Shown here in pieces: positions 43,132-53,652 of a stretch of DNA of 64,000 bases. The translations under genes and the position numbers were made by a program. The stretch comes from Oikopleura dioica (Eukaryota > Chordata > Appendicularia > Copelata > Oikopleuridae), in assembly GCA_907165135.1 (NCBI GenBank), contig OU015566.1:7176157-7240156 (forward strand). Direction: 5' to 3'. Numbering within the stretch: position 1 is the stretch's first letter; each line of letters opens with the position of its first letter. The notes under the pieces are model-generated. The model was not told the DNA's origin, did not search any database, and saw nothing but the letters and a program-made list of their open reading frames with translations.

Positions 43132-43815
43132 TTAGATCGTTTGTCTTTCTGGTAGAGGAATGTCCTGTGTTTGTGAGTCCAAGATTTCATCAAGGATGTT
43201 TTGTCCATAAGCAGTAATTGTGGCGAAAGGATCGTTTTGGTTGACGAGAGAGTCAACGAGCGGCTGTTGAGCTGGGCCGACCGGAACATCATTTACTTCT
43301 TCGATGAACTGTATTTCTGAATGAGCCGAGGTGTTTGTTCGTGAGTCTCTCAACCCAAGGTGCTTCAGGTGTTCGTGAATTATGAAGGTGACCTCAGATT
43401 TCAGAATTCGTAGATCGGAAATTTCGATATTTTCAAGTCTTCTCCAAACAGACCTTTGTTTTGCCCATTTCCTTGCATATTCGGAGACAATTGAATTTCT
43501 TGTTTCCGGATTTGCTCCTTGGGCAGTAAGTATTAGGCATTTGCAGGAAAAGATAAGGAGACACTTCAGGTTACTGTCGATCGTGCTGAGATTGAGCGAT
43601 TTTTGAGTCAAGATTTGGAACCAATTTGTCTTTTCCTTGATAGATACTTCGATTTCTTCGAGAAGCTCTCTGATTACTAGAGTTTTCTCACAGTCGATTT
43701 CTTCCACAATTGGTATTTTTATTCCCATGACAAAATTGAGCGCGAATTGTTGGTATCTTCGTTTTATGCAGCATCTCTGAAGGTGGAAAATATCTGTTTC
43801 AAGGTTAGTCGGCAT
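43132..43815 (-). CDS. third open frame of the retrotransposon
   Basis: The 227-codon frame lies between pol and the 3' LTR and ends against the polypurine tract. The translation is helical, with Cys and charged residues and no convincing signal peptide or membrane anchor, so it does not look like an envelope protein. Two further overlapping basic, Ser/Cys-rich frames lie upstream (43,927-44,353) and could be joined by splicing. The function is unknown. Confidence 0.5.
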   Translation of the reverse strand: MPTNLETDIFHLQRCCIKRRYQQFALNFVMGIKIPIVEEIDCEKTLVIRELLEEIEVSIKEKTNWFQILTQKSLNLSTIDSNLKCLLIFSCKCLILTAQGANPETRNSIVSEYARKWAKQRSVWRRLENIEISDLRILKSEVTFIIHEHLKHLGLRDSRTNTSAHSEIQFIEEVNDVPVGPAQQPLVDSLVNQNDPFATITAYGQNILDEILDSQTQDIPLPERQTI

Positions 43816-44823
43816 TTCTCTTCTGCTTAGCAATTTACATGATAGAAACACTTTTTCTTTTAATTACTTCCGGACTTCTCTTTTTGCCACTTGAAACACG
43901 GATAAGTGTGATCGTAGGAACTGTGACTAGCGTGGTTGATCTGTTGAGCTTCTAACTCTTCTTGTAAACTCATTTTTCGATTTGGCTTGTTTCAGTCGGT
44001 GCATTTCCATTTTCACGTTGGGGGAACAGGGATGTGACGACGGGTCCCTTTTGTCCTGGCGCGGGAGATTTCGAGTGTTGCAGCGCGCAGGGATGTTTTT
44101 TTCTGTTTGAACAGCCATTTTCATCGATTTGGATTCTCGACTGCGAGCTCGAGCAGGAGCTTTTTTGAAAAACCAAGTGAGCAATTGAACATTTGCGAGC
44201 AAACGAGCAGTTTACATTTCTTCTCTTCCCCCTTTTAGAACAAGGAGATTCGCATCGTTCCATTTGAGCTGGGAGAATGCGGCAAGAACATATTTTCGAA
44301 TAAGGTGATTGGCAACTGCACACATTGCCAACATCTGCGGAAGTGCGGCGCAAGGTTAGGAATAGCGGTGCAAGTAGAGGGCGCCGATTACTTGAACATA
44401 ATCAATTTTATGCGGTCGTAAATCCACAGTGGCCTGTATAAACTTTCACGGCGATTGAACGGAACTTGACTCTCTCTCTCTCTCTTTACGAGTGTGCATC
44501 ATATCGCTAAAGTTGTGATCATTGTATTTGAGCATCGTTCGAACGGCAAACAGGGCTTTTATACTTCATTATTCGAGTTTCTATTGAGCAATTCATGAGT
44601 TGAACATCTCATCTTATTGTTATTGTCTAGAGCGAAGACGATCTTTCCATATTGAATCCTTCTTATCCTTTTGATTGATCAGCAGTCGATCATTGACTGT
44701 ACTAGGAGGGTCTTCTGAGCAAGGATTGTGAGCTGGAGCTTCTTCATCTTTCAGAGCAGATTTACTTGATTTAGCTTGTTTTGGATCTTGAACTTCAGTG
44801 TGTTTTGAACAAGGAGCTGATTT

Positions 44824-47800
44824 TTAAGCTTGAACTTTTTCTGGTTTGAAGTCGTTTTGAGGCTTGTCACTGCAGATCACTTGCGTTTCATCGTCCTCAG
44901 TTTTGACTTTGAGCGGTCGGATCAGACTAATATTTCTACGGTACTCTTTTCTGGTGAGCGGGCACTTCAGAATGTAGCTGTCTTTTGAAAGCCTTCTATG
45001 AACTTTGAACGGTCCAGACCAGGACAATCCAAGTTTTCCAGAGTAAGGATCAGGTTTCCAACAGAGAACATTACTTCCAATTGGTAAAACCGGACAGTTG
45101 TTCTTGTCACGTTTTAACAATGACTGGTATCGTTGGACTTGGAAGTTAAGCAGAGCAGGATGTAACTTCTTGAAATATGAATTTAACCCTCTAATGAATG
45201 GCTGGATATTTTCTGTGATCGGCTCTTTGAGCGAATAAGGAACATGAAATTGTCTTCCGTACACAACTTCATTACTTGATAAACCATCCAAGGAGCCTTT
45301 TGGAGTGTTGTTCAAAAAGTACTGTACCAATGGCCAGTAGTCGGACCAAGTGCGATTAGTGGCGAGTTGGTTCTTGAGCTTCTGGTGGATCTCTCGATGG
45401 ATTCGTTCGCACTTTCCATTTGACTTACTGTAATATGCGCTTGTTGTACTTCGGCGTATTTCAAATCGGTCAAGTATGGCTGTTGTTTTTGGGCCAAACT
45501 CTTTGCCATTATCGGAAATACAGTTTTCGGAGATTCCGTGCCTCAGTATTATTCGAAGTAGAGCTTTAGATACGAGATTGTCGGACTTGTTTGAAAGTGG
45601 TTCTCCATCAAGGTAGCCACTTAGACTATCAACGACAGTGAGCAAATATCGTTTTCCAGCTTGATCTGGTCGTCCGTAGTCCACAAGGTCAATATGGACC
45701 TTTTCAAAAGGGAGTTGAGCAAATTGGCGATCCTTTATGAGCGAAGGTCTCATTTGTTTGAACGGCTTGAGTCGAATGCATGTTTCACAGGAGCTTGTGA
45801 TCGCGCGAACTTTCTGTTGTATGTTGTTTATAAAGAATTTTCGTAGCATCTGCAGGAGCTGTTGACTTCCGGCATGAGCTGTCAGGGAGTGCAGATAAGA
45901 GATAAATTCATCAGCAACAGCGCTTGGAAGAACCAATCTGTTATTTGAATAAAGAACATCATTTTTGAGCATAAGTCTTTTCGGTGACTTGTTCAGCTTC
46001 GCTTTCACTCGAAGATTTCTTGTAACTGAGCATGCGTCTTGAGCAGTTGCCATTTCCTCTGCTGTAAATGATCGGTTTTCGAACGAGAAGATAACATCAC
46101 TTTTTGTTAACGTTGACAATGCAAAGATTGTATCATCAACGTCGAAGAAGTTTTCGGAGTCTCTCTCAAGGTCAGAACTTTTTGACTTTGGTAAACGGCT
46201 GAAGAAATCTGCAGAGGCCATTTCAGGACTTGATCCGCTTTTGTGAATGATCGTGAAGTTAAAAGCGAGGAGGTAATTATGTACATTACATAATTTTATG
46301 TCCAATTTCTGTTTTCGTGATTCCCAAAATAGAAAGAGCAATGATTTATGGTCAACATAACAATCGAATTCGCAGTTGATCAGGTAGTACTCAAAAAATT
46401 GGATTCCCCAGCAGAGAGCGAAGAGTTCCTTGATTCTCATTGGTCGCTTAAGGTCGGGACCCGTAAGAGCTTTGCTGAAGTATCCAAGGGGTGCGAATCG
46501 ATCGTTTTGAACTTGATAAAGTGTTCCTCCGACTGCGTATCCAGATGAGTCGGTAACAAGGACGAGTTTGCATCCGGGTTTGAAGTGCGCGAGAGTCGGC
46601 TCTTTCAGGAGTTCACTTTTTACTGTATCAAAAGCTTTCTGGTGGATGTCGGACCACTCGTATTTCGCTTTTGCTGATGTCAGACGATAGAGCGGGGACA
46701 GGATTTCACTTCCGTGTTTGATGAATTTAACATTAAAGTTAACCATGCCCAAATATCTCTTCAGTTCAGCTTTGTCTGTCGGTGGTTCCATCTTTTCAAT
46801 CGCTTCAAGATGTTTTCGGAGCGGTTTGATACCATCAGAAGTGATTCTGTGACCAAGAAAATCTAATTCTGTACTGGCGAGCTTACACTTTGCGGCATTC
46901 AGGACTAGCCCATGTTCGTAGCAGGTTTTAAAGACAAATTCTAGTGCTTGCAGATGGTTTTCCCAATTATTGTCAATCACGATCAAATCGTCCAAATAAA
47001 GCAGAATAGAGTCATGTTCCATCAGCTTGTTCATGATTCTAGAAAAACAGGCTGGGGCATTGCATGATCCATAGAGCATCCGGTTAGCTTGGTAATGTCG
47101 GTTGTCGTAACTGAAGGCCATCTTGTGGGCATCAGCTTCATGAATGAGCACTTGCCAATATCCACGAAAGAAATCGACTGAACTAATGTAGCATTCTTTA
47201 CCAGTGAGTTTCTTTCCAATGGACGTAAAAACACTTTGCATACTCGGCAATGGAAAGCGATCTTTCACCAACAGCTCATTGATCATTCGCGCATCCAAGG
47301 AAACTCTAATTGAATCATCGTTTTTACGTAGTATAATGAGCGGAATATTAAACGCTGATTGTGTTTCTTGAATGACAGTGAGCTGCTTCCAGTTTTCCAT
47401 CTGATAACTGACTTTTGGAACTAGGTGTATTGGAATTTTCCGAGGTGGTTGGTGTGCCGATTTCGTTTCGTCATACAGTGGGAGCGAATATCTGAAACCA
47501 AAGAGTCGACCAAGATCGTTTGTGTCCATGTTGAAGGAGAGTCGCCATTTGTGAGTTAAAGTTTCGAGCTGTTTCTTCTGTGTTGGATCAGCTGAGCCAT
47601 AAGATCCAATTTGGGGAACAAAGTTTATTTGATAAGCTTTTTCCGATCGTAGTTTTACGAATTTTTCGTACTCTTCTTTTTCACGACCAGTCTCTTTATC
47701 AATTTCGATCAAACCAGTTAGGAACATATCAGAGGAATTTGGATCAATTGTTGGAATAACCTTATTTTTGAGCGTAATTGAGTTTTCTTCGATTGTTATT

Positions 47801-48153
47801 CCTTTAAGGATATCCATCCCCAAGATGATCGGGCAAGATAAGTTTTGAACGATGAGCGGGTCCAACTTCAATTTAAGTGGCGAGGAGCTGGTTTCAAATT
47901 TGGCGTCGATTGGAGAGCTGAGCGTTTTCACATTGACGATTTCTGAGTTCGCACACTTGAGCTTTATTGAAGATGGGATTTGTTTGTTAATAGTAGACGG
48001 AAGGAGATCTAGGACGTCTGAGCGTAAACATGTCCTACTTGCGCCACTATCGATAAGGCAGGGAAATTTTAGTCCGTTGAGCTGAATGTTGACGAATTTA
48101 AGGGAGGCCGGTGCGAAAAGAGCACTTTCGCAAGTTTCAATGACTTTTGATAG
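44824..48153 (-). CDS. pol: pol polyprotein of the retrotransposon
   Basis: The frame is open from the codon after the gag stop to 44,824. Aspartic protease motif DSGA is at about 48,040-48,051, reverse-transcriptase box YLDDL at 46,984-46,998, RNase H starts LVTDSSG, integrase has an HH-CC zinc region then HIDL, ISDNGKEFG and the late Glu, and there is a GPF module near the C-terminus. The first ATG in frame is at 47,931, downstream of the protease site, so translation must enter from gag. gag and pol share one reading frame (see findings). Confidence 0.92.
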   Translation of the reverse strand, partial: LSKVIETCESALFAPASLKFVNIQLNGLKFPCLIDSGASRTCLRSDVLDLLPSTINKQIPSSIKLKCANSEIVNVKTLSSPIDAKFETSSSPLKLKLDPLIVQNLSCPIILGMDILKGITIEENSITLKNKVIPTIDPNSSDMFLTGLIEIDKETGREKEEYEKFVKLRSEKAYQINFVPQIGSYGSADPTQKKQLETLTHKWRLSFNMDTNDLGRLFGFRYSLPLYDETKSAHQPPRKIPIHLVPKVSYQMENWKQLTVIQETQSAFNIPLIILRKNDDSIRVSLDARMINELLVKDRFPLPSMQSVFTSIGKKLTGKECYISSVDFFRGYWQVLIHEADAHKMAFSYDNRHYQANRMLYGSCNAPACFSRIMNKLMEHDSILLYLDDLIVIDNNWENHLQALEFVFKTCYEHGLVLNAAKCKLASTELDFLGHRITSDGIKPLRKHLEAIEKMEPPTDKAELKRYLGMVNFNVKFIKHGSEILSPLYRLTSAKAKYEWSDIHQKAFDTVKSELLKEPTLAHFKPGCKLVLVTDSSGYAVGGTLYQVQNDRFAPLGYFSKALTGPDLKRPMRIKELFALCWGIQFFEYYLINCEFDCYVDHKSLLFLFWESRKQKLDIKLCNVHNYLLAFNFTIIHKSGSSPEMASADFFSRLPKSKSSDLERDSENFFDVDDTIFALSTLTKSDVIFSFENRSFTAEEMATAQDACSVTRNLRVKAKLNKSPKRLMLKNDVLYSNNRLVLPSAVADEFISYLHSLTAHAGSQQLLQMLRKFFINNIQQKVRAITSSCETCIRLKPFKQMRPSLIKDRQFAQLPFEKVHIDLVDYGRPDQAGKRYLLTVVDSLSGYLDGEPLSNKSDNLVSKALLRIILRHGISENCISDNGKEFGPKTTAILDRFEIRRSTTSAYYSKSNGKCERIHREIHQKLKNQLATNRTWSDYWPLVQYFLNNTPKGSLDGLSSNEVVYGRQFHVPYSLKEPITENIQPFIRGLNSYFKKLHPALLNFQVQRYQSLLKRDKNNCPVLPIGSNVLCWKPDPYSGKLGLSWSGPFKVHRRLSKDSYILKCPLTRKEYRRNISLIRPLKVKTEDDETQVICSDKPQNDFKPEKVQA

Positions 48154-49422
48154 TCATGCCTCTTTCTTGATGATCTTCTCGACTTCTTCTGGGACTGTTT
48201 CTGAATGGAGGTATTTGCATTTTTCGCCAAATCGGCATCGACCATTTCGAACAAAGGCGATGCAGTGTCCTTGGAGCTTGTCAGTAGGGATTCTCGGTCG
48301 TGTTTTCCGTTTTTTCTTTTTCACAGGTTCTTTGGCAGAAGCGACTATTTCTTTCAGCTGAGAGCAGAGCTGCGCCATTTCAGATTCTTTTCCATTATTT
48401 GAGCATTCAGCGGCGAAGATGTTTTCTCGTTTGTAGAAGCTACGTTCTAGTTCCATGGCACGTTGAGCGATATTTTGAAGATTGAGCAGAGATTTTTCTC
48501 GTCGTAGCAATTCGGCAAGTCGCGGATCCTGGCATTCGATAAATCGGTCACAAATAATTGACTCATCTGCAGCGTCAAGTACCAGCTTTCCGTATCCCTT
48601 TTTGAAGTATGCTTGAAGCTTCGTTACTGCCATTTGCTGAGTCTCTTGGCCTCTCTGGAACGAAGTGTAGAGATATTTAAAGTGTTCTTTATCTTTGCCG
48701 AGAACTTGGATGAGCTTTGTTTTGAAACTTTCCCAGTTCTTCTTCTCTTCTTCTGTAATGGCTTCAATCAAAGAGGTTCCACTTTCTTCCATAAGAATTT
48801 GAGATAGAGCGACGCTTATAAGATCTGCATCTGAAATTTTCGAGCATTTTCCATAGAGTTCCATGTTGACGATCCAATTTTCAACTGGTAGTTGCGAGTC
48901 GAACTTCGGGGTTTTCATTTTTATTTGTCCAAAGGGCTTTGATCGATCCGGTGATGCTTCCTTCTTCTTCTGAGCAGGATCTGGTTTAGGAGCATTTTCG
49001 GTTTTTGGAGCAGAACCAGCTGGTTTAGAGTCAGAGTTTGGTGGTTGGAACTTTGTTTCCTTCTTTTCAGACTCCTCAATTCGAGCAAGAATTGAGTTCA
49101 GGTTATCCACAACAACGATTTCGTTGATTTTAGCTATATCAATTTTATGATCCGCCCGGGCAGTCTTCTGAACTGCTTCTTGAATGTTGTTCACATCGAA
49201 ATCGGGATCATATTCGAGCTTTTGGCCCGTTTTTCGAAAGAAATATTTCTTATCCATAGTATCGAATAAGTCAGGCTGAATATCGAGCAGATTCAGGACA
49301 CATCCAGACTTGTCGAATCGAGGAATAGGGAGTGGATATTTTCGCCTCGGACTTTTGTCATAGATAAGCATAATTTCTTTCGCAGTCAAATCGACTACGA
49401 ACTTATAATAAAGTTCTCCCAT
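48154..49422 (-). CDS. gag: gag protein with a CCCH zinc finger
   Basis: 422 codons from an ATG 150 bp inside the 5' LTR to a TGA at 48,154-48,156. The middle is helical, as in capsid domains, after a Lys/Pro/Asp-rich linker. The C-terminus is basic and then carries CIAFVRNGRC-x5-C-x3-H, a Cys-x8-Cys-x5-Cys-x3-His finger as in TTP-type RNA-binding proteins, in the place where Gag usually has a Cys-x2-Cys-x4-His-x4-Cys knuckle. The stop is in frame with pol. Confidence 0.85.
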   Translation of the reverse strand: MGELYYKFVVDLTAKEIMLIYDKSPRRKYPLPIPRFDKSGCVLNLLDIQPDLFDTMDKKYFFRKTGQKLEYDPDFDVNNIQEAVQKTARADHKIDIAKINEIVVVDNLNSILARIEESEKKETKFQPPNSDSKPAGSAPKTENAPKPDPAQKKKEASPDRSKPFGQIKMKTPKFDSQLPVENWIVNMELYGKCSKISDADLISVALSQILMEESGTSLIEAITEEEKKNWESFKTKLIQVLGKDKEHFKYLYTSFQRGQETQQMAVTKLQAYFKKGYGKLVLDAADESIICDRFIECQDPRLAELLRREKSLLNLQNIAQRAMELERSFYKRENIFAAECSNNGKESEMAQLCSQLKEIVASAKEPVKKKKRKTRPRIPTDKLQGHCIAFVRNGRCRFGEKCKYLHSETVPEEVEKIIKKEA

Positions 49423-49552
49423 GACACCGTTAAAATGGGTAAATTGGGTAACCTGTAGTACCTCGAGTCAGTTCTTTGACAACCACGGTCTGAAGAGCGT
49501 CAGGATAATTTCAGCAGCAATTCTCTGTCTCTAGCTGGATTGTAGTTCCGTT

Positions 49553-49571
49553 TTCTTCAGTCACCAAAATA
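49553..49571 (-). other. putative primer-binding site
   Basis: Directly inside the 5' LTR the sense strand reads TATTTTGGTGACTGAAG. A tRNA primer site normally starts TGG, which begins 5 nt in. I cannot name the tRNA from memory with confidence. Confidence 0.45.
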
Positions 49572-49983
49572 TGTACGTGTTTCTCACAGTACATAAGTTG
49601 GATAACTAATTGCGTTTATCGTATTCGCGAGCGGGAATACAAATAGTGAGCGACGAACGTTGTTAAAAAGAGCAAGTTTTATTGTGGTGTCTCTGAGTAA
49701 AAAGTAGAGTTGTGTGTGTGTGAACTGTGTCAGTGAGAAATAAGATCGTTTATATATGGTTTTCATAAACCGTGGTGAGCTGTTAGATCGTGGTGAGTGA
49801 CTTTTTCGTGAGTCGTGAGTTGATCCTAGTCCGTGGTGAACTGTGCTTTCGCGGTTGGCGGCGGAGCGTTCGCGCGTGGTGAAATGCGCTTCGCGAGTCG
49901 TGAATAGCGCTTCGCGGGTCGTGAACTGCGCGCGGCGCGGCGCGGTGAACTCAAGTGGCGGATGACTAATGAGAAACACTACA
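49572..49983 (-). repeat. 5' LTR
   Basis: Same length as the 3' LTR, and the 131-codon shadow translation across it is identical in both copies. It carries the same TATA box (about 49,748-49,757) and would drive genomic RNA toward gag. Confidence 0.9.
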
Positions 49984-49989
49984 ATCGGA

Positions 49990-51870
49990 AATAATATTCC
50001 TTCAAGTGGAACGCATATCTTGGGCTAACTTAGAACGATTTCACTAGTCACACAAAGAGAGGCCTTTTTATTCAAGTAGTTAATAAAAACATGATCATAG
50101 TCGGTCTTTTCGCTGACCCGTGCAGTATATAGCCCTTGAAATTAATGTGGGGAACAAACGCCGCCGCCCTTGAGGAAGAGGGTTAAGGTAACCCGGCCAG
50201 GTGCCGGTCCTCGAGCACGTGATCCCCTACGCCTTCCCGTTGCCAAAACTAATTCCGCTTTCTGCTTTCCTTGTGATCAGGAAAAGTACCTGCTACAATG
50301 GCGGCGCTGCCCTTTGATCGCGATCCGAGTGCTAGAATAAGGATCAGCCGGGATAAAAAATGGGCGAAATGCAGGGTAAACAAGGGGGATTTGAATGAAA
50401 ACCAGCTATGGCTCAGCGCGCAGCATGATAAGAACTCATTTTTTTTGAACAATTGGATATCGACATTTTTGGGTTCAAGAAAGTCAAAAAAAAAATTGAA
50501 TTTTCTGGTCTTGATTGCCGAGAAAAAATGACAATCTTGGGCTGTTTTACCGAAATTTTGTCAACAATCTTGAAGACCAAAATGTCGATTTTCTAGTACC
50601 GGTAGACAATGTACAGGCTTTTTGGACAAAAAACGAATGCAGGAGGAAAAGTGTCTTATTGAATCACAGCTCAGGGTCGGCAAGATGATAAGCAGTATTT
50701 ACGCAAACAACGATAAAGAGGAAATTTACTGCTTGAGCGAGCAGCGAATAAAGCTCGGAGGAGGCATTTTGCGCGGCGGAATGTATTCAGTCAGCTGCGC
50801 CAAGACACATAATTCGCACCTGATAGCTGGAGCCAGCACCGCCACTAACACCAACATCGCCAAATACTCGCTGGTGCAAGTTGCCAGTAGCTAGTTCTAG
50901 CGCTGCTCTCCCAAGAAGCATCGCACTTTGTCGCGCCCAGCTGGTGAGGGCAACGTCTCTCAGCCAAGAGCTCATTAGGGAACAAGCACTTATAGAATTT
51001 TATCGTGCAAAGAACCTTTATAAGAGCATTAAGAGCAACTTAGCGCGAGCTAGGGGAAGATAAAGTTTATCGGGGTCAGAATTCAACAATTTTATTTTAG
51101 AATTTTGAATTGAAAAAAATATTCAATTCTTTTGAAATAAATTTCATTCATGATTTTCCGAGACCATTGATTTGATCAAAGAAACAGTAAAACGATAAAT
51201 TATAATAAAAAGTTCATGTGAAAAAAGCGCCATCGTGCGGTATTCTAGCGGCTAATTAAAGATATTTGAATTTTTTCTCAAGAAGAAATGTGCGTCAATA
51301 GAGATCAATTATTCCAGATAATTAAAAGCAAATGTGCTAAGCCAAAGAATTAACGTAGAAAATTCACTTTAATTATCTGATTATTCAATTAGAATATTTT
51401 ATTCTGAATATAACATGTGGTAATATCCATCTTGAACCGCTCTAAACTCAACAAGAAAAATGTCTGCAACAACTGAAAGTCTGTACAAAAGGCAACTTTC
51501 TACACTGTAGAATCTACAGTGATTTGATGAGCACACTATTAGTGACCGCTTTAGACAGCTTTCAGCTGCTTTGGCCTTCGTCAGTCCAAATAACACTTGC
51601 CGCGGCCAAATATGCCCCTGTCGGAGCAAATCACGACATGCTGTCCAGCTCCATGTCACTTTACTTTTTTCGCCCATTATTATCGACGAGTAAACAGTTC
51701 CTAAATGGTCTCCCAGTTTTTGACCTTTGCCCAGGAAAAAGCGAAACAACACAGGTTTTCTAAAGGTTAATCTTGTCCAGATAGTAATTACATATGCTGT
51801 CTGGTCGACACTTTTTCGTGCTCAACACGTGGATTTTGACAAATAGAAAATTTAGCAGATGTGTTTGTTG
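49990..51870. other. no supported gene
   Basis: A GC-rich patch lies at about 50,150-50,320 (CGCCGCCGCCC, CACGTG). Short open frames near 50,622-51,063 (plus) and 51,399-51,752 (minus) have no recognised domain or convincing exon borders. Confidence 0.35.
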
Positions 51871-51879
51871 GGCCTATAA

Positions 51880-52189
51880 AATGGACTTAACCAATTTATG
51901 GAAGTGAATTTTTGGATAACCAATAAGATTGCTGTATTTGGCCTACCGGCCAATCAAAACCCTGATCCATAAAATCACTTCTATAAACTGATTCAGCCCC
52001 ATAAAATCTAGATTTACAGTCTAAGCTCGCTAACCTGTCTCAAAAACCTGAGTCAGGGTCTTAAAGAGGGGTAGAACCAATTTTCGGAACAGATTTTTAT
52101 GGAAAGGGTTTTGATTGGCCGGTAGGCCAAATACAGCAATCTTATTGGTAATCCGAAAATTCACTTCCAAAAATTGGTTTAGTCCTAAA
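51880..52189. repeat. two inverted copies of the dispersed repeat
   Basis: 51,880-52,000 is the minus-strand copy and 52,066-52,189 the plus-strand copy of the repeat seen at 9,669-9,800. Between them lies one arm of the 13,381 hairpin family. Together they form a loose inverted repeat of about 310 bp. Confidence 0.65.
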
Positions 52190-52199
52190 AGACTTCTGT

Positions 52200-53650
52200 A
52201 TCAAAGAAATAGAAAAAAAATTATGGTCTCTATTCTGACAATAAATTACTTTCACAAATGACCATTAAACAAGTGAGAAAAAAAGCGCACGAAAGTCATC
52301 ATCTTCGACTCCAGCTGAAAGGTGCGCTCGAGTCTTCAACAAGATCAGGCGCGTGTGATTTCTTTTTTCGAAAATCCTTCATCATTAACCATTTAGCGAT
52401 CAGGTGGCGGCGGGGCGTATTACTTGATCCTTGGCTAAGGTACCCGGATAAGCCCCCCCGAGAAGGCATTTTTGCGAAGTTGAAGGGTGTGAGGTGCTCT
52501 CACTTCTGAGCTCGCTCAACGAGGCCTGGATCAGAGCAGTGAAAAGAGGATTGGCAGATTCAGAAGAGGCAAAAAACATCTGCCGCTTCTTAGTAGCTCC
52601 AGGTGCTAATAGCACTCATGAAATCGGAATTTTAAACCATTCAGAAAAGAGCCGGTATCATATACATTCACGTATAAAAAAGAATATGAGCACTTGATGG
52701 AGAGGCATTATTATACGGTCTAAATTATACTTTAATTTAATCGTTTACAACTTTGAGGTGCGAAAAAGGATCAAAGTGTATGAAATAAAATAAGAAACAA
52801 AATGAACTTTGTCAATAAACATTTCTGAAAGTGAAATAATAGAGAATTATTGCGATTGTAAAAGCTGAAAATTATGTTGTAAAGAATAAACCTTAGTAGA
52901 TATTTTATTTCGTAAATAAAAATCATTCTTTATCACATTTCCTTGCACACTTTTTTAAATTTTCAATTTCTCATCTTTCATACACCAATTTAAGCCTTAA
53001 TAATTCCAAGGGCTTAGCGTTAACGTTAGTCTGTTATTGTTTTCATAAGGGAGAGCAGCTGAAAGCTGGACAAGGTCACTTGAATCGAGAAACGCAAGAA
53101 AAAAAACGCACCCTCATTTTATTTCGACCCTTCCCGGCGCCAAAACATTCTCAAATTCAACATTTGCACTGCCATATGTTCTCAAGTGCAGAAAGATGGT
53201 CCTCGCCTTGCTATTTTTAATTAATTTGAATCGGGAAAAAAATCGAGCAACTTTTACTAACCATCATTATAAAGCTCTTGTTCTGGAAGAAGATAATCGT
53301 TTAGCCTCTTAACTTTTTTGAAACTGTATCTTTGAAAATATTAAAAAAAACACCACACATAGAAATTCGAACAAACATTCGAGGGTTAGGATTCCGGTTA
53401 GGGTTAAGAGTAAGGGACCCTAATCGGCCATTAGTAATGGCTAACCCTAACTTAGGGTGGCAAACTCTTCAATCTGCGCAGATTTTTGACCAATTATGGA
53501 GCAAATTCTACCTGGCTATCAAAAACTGACATATTTTTCCGTGAATTTAATAAGTACAGACAGCGTCTAATAGACAGTAAGCGAGAAGAATGTACAGTGA
53601 ATGATTAGCCAGGTAGATTTTTTAGTAAGAATATCATTTTTAATCTGATT
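52200..53650. other. no supported gene; telomere-like degenerate run
   Basis: A short run with GGGTTAGG, TAGGGACCCTAA and CTAACCCTAA lies at 53,378-53,455 and shares words with 13,327-13,375 (CCATTAGTAAT, TAGGGACCCTAAT). Nothing else is recognised. Confidence 0.4.
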
Positions 53651-53652
53651 AT

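Larger units (their letters stand above)
42699..49983 (-). mobile_element. Ty3/gypsy-type LTR retrotransposon, apparently intact
   Basis: The element is 7,285 bp, bounded by two 412-bp LTRs that begin TG and end CA, with ATCG duplicated on both sides (42,695-42,698 and 49,984-49,987). Order in the sense direction (minus strand): LTR, gag, pol (protease, reverse transcriptase, RNase H, integrase), extra open frames, LTR. Integrase after RNase H is the Ty3/gypsy order. Matching LTRs and long open frames indicate a young copy. Oikopleura is known to carry Ty3/gypsy elements; I cannot assign the clade. Confidence 0.95.

Noticed and set aside
49584-49979. 131-codon open frame in each LTR (also about 42,711-43,100)
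   Set aside because: It is a by-product of the LTR sequence and its tandem repeats. It starts at a non-ATG codon, crosses promoter and polyadenylation signals and has no domain.
50622-51063. Plus-strand frames of 60-90 codons
   Set aside because: No domain, no convincing acceptor or polyadenylation signal, and non-ATG or arbitrary starts.
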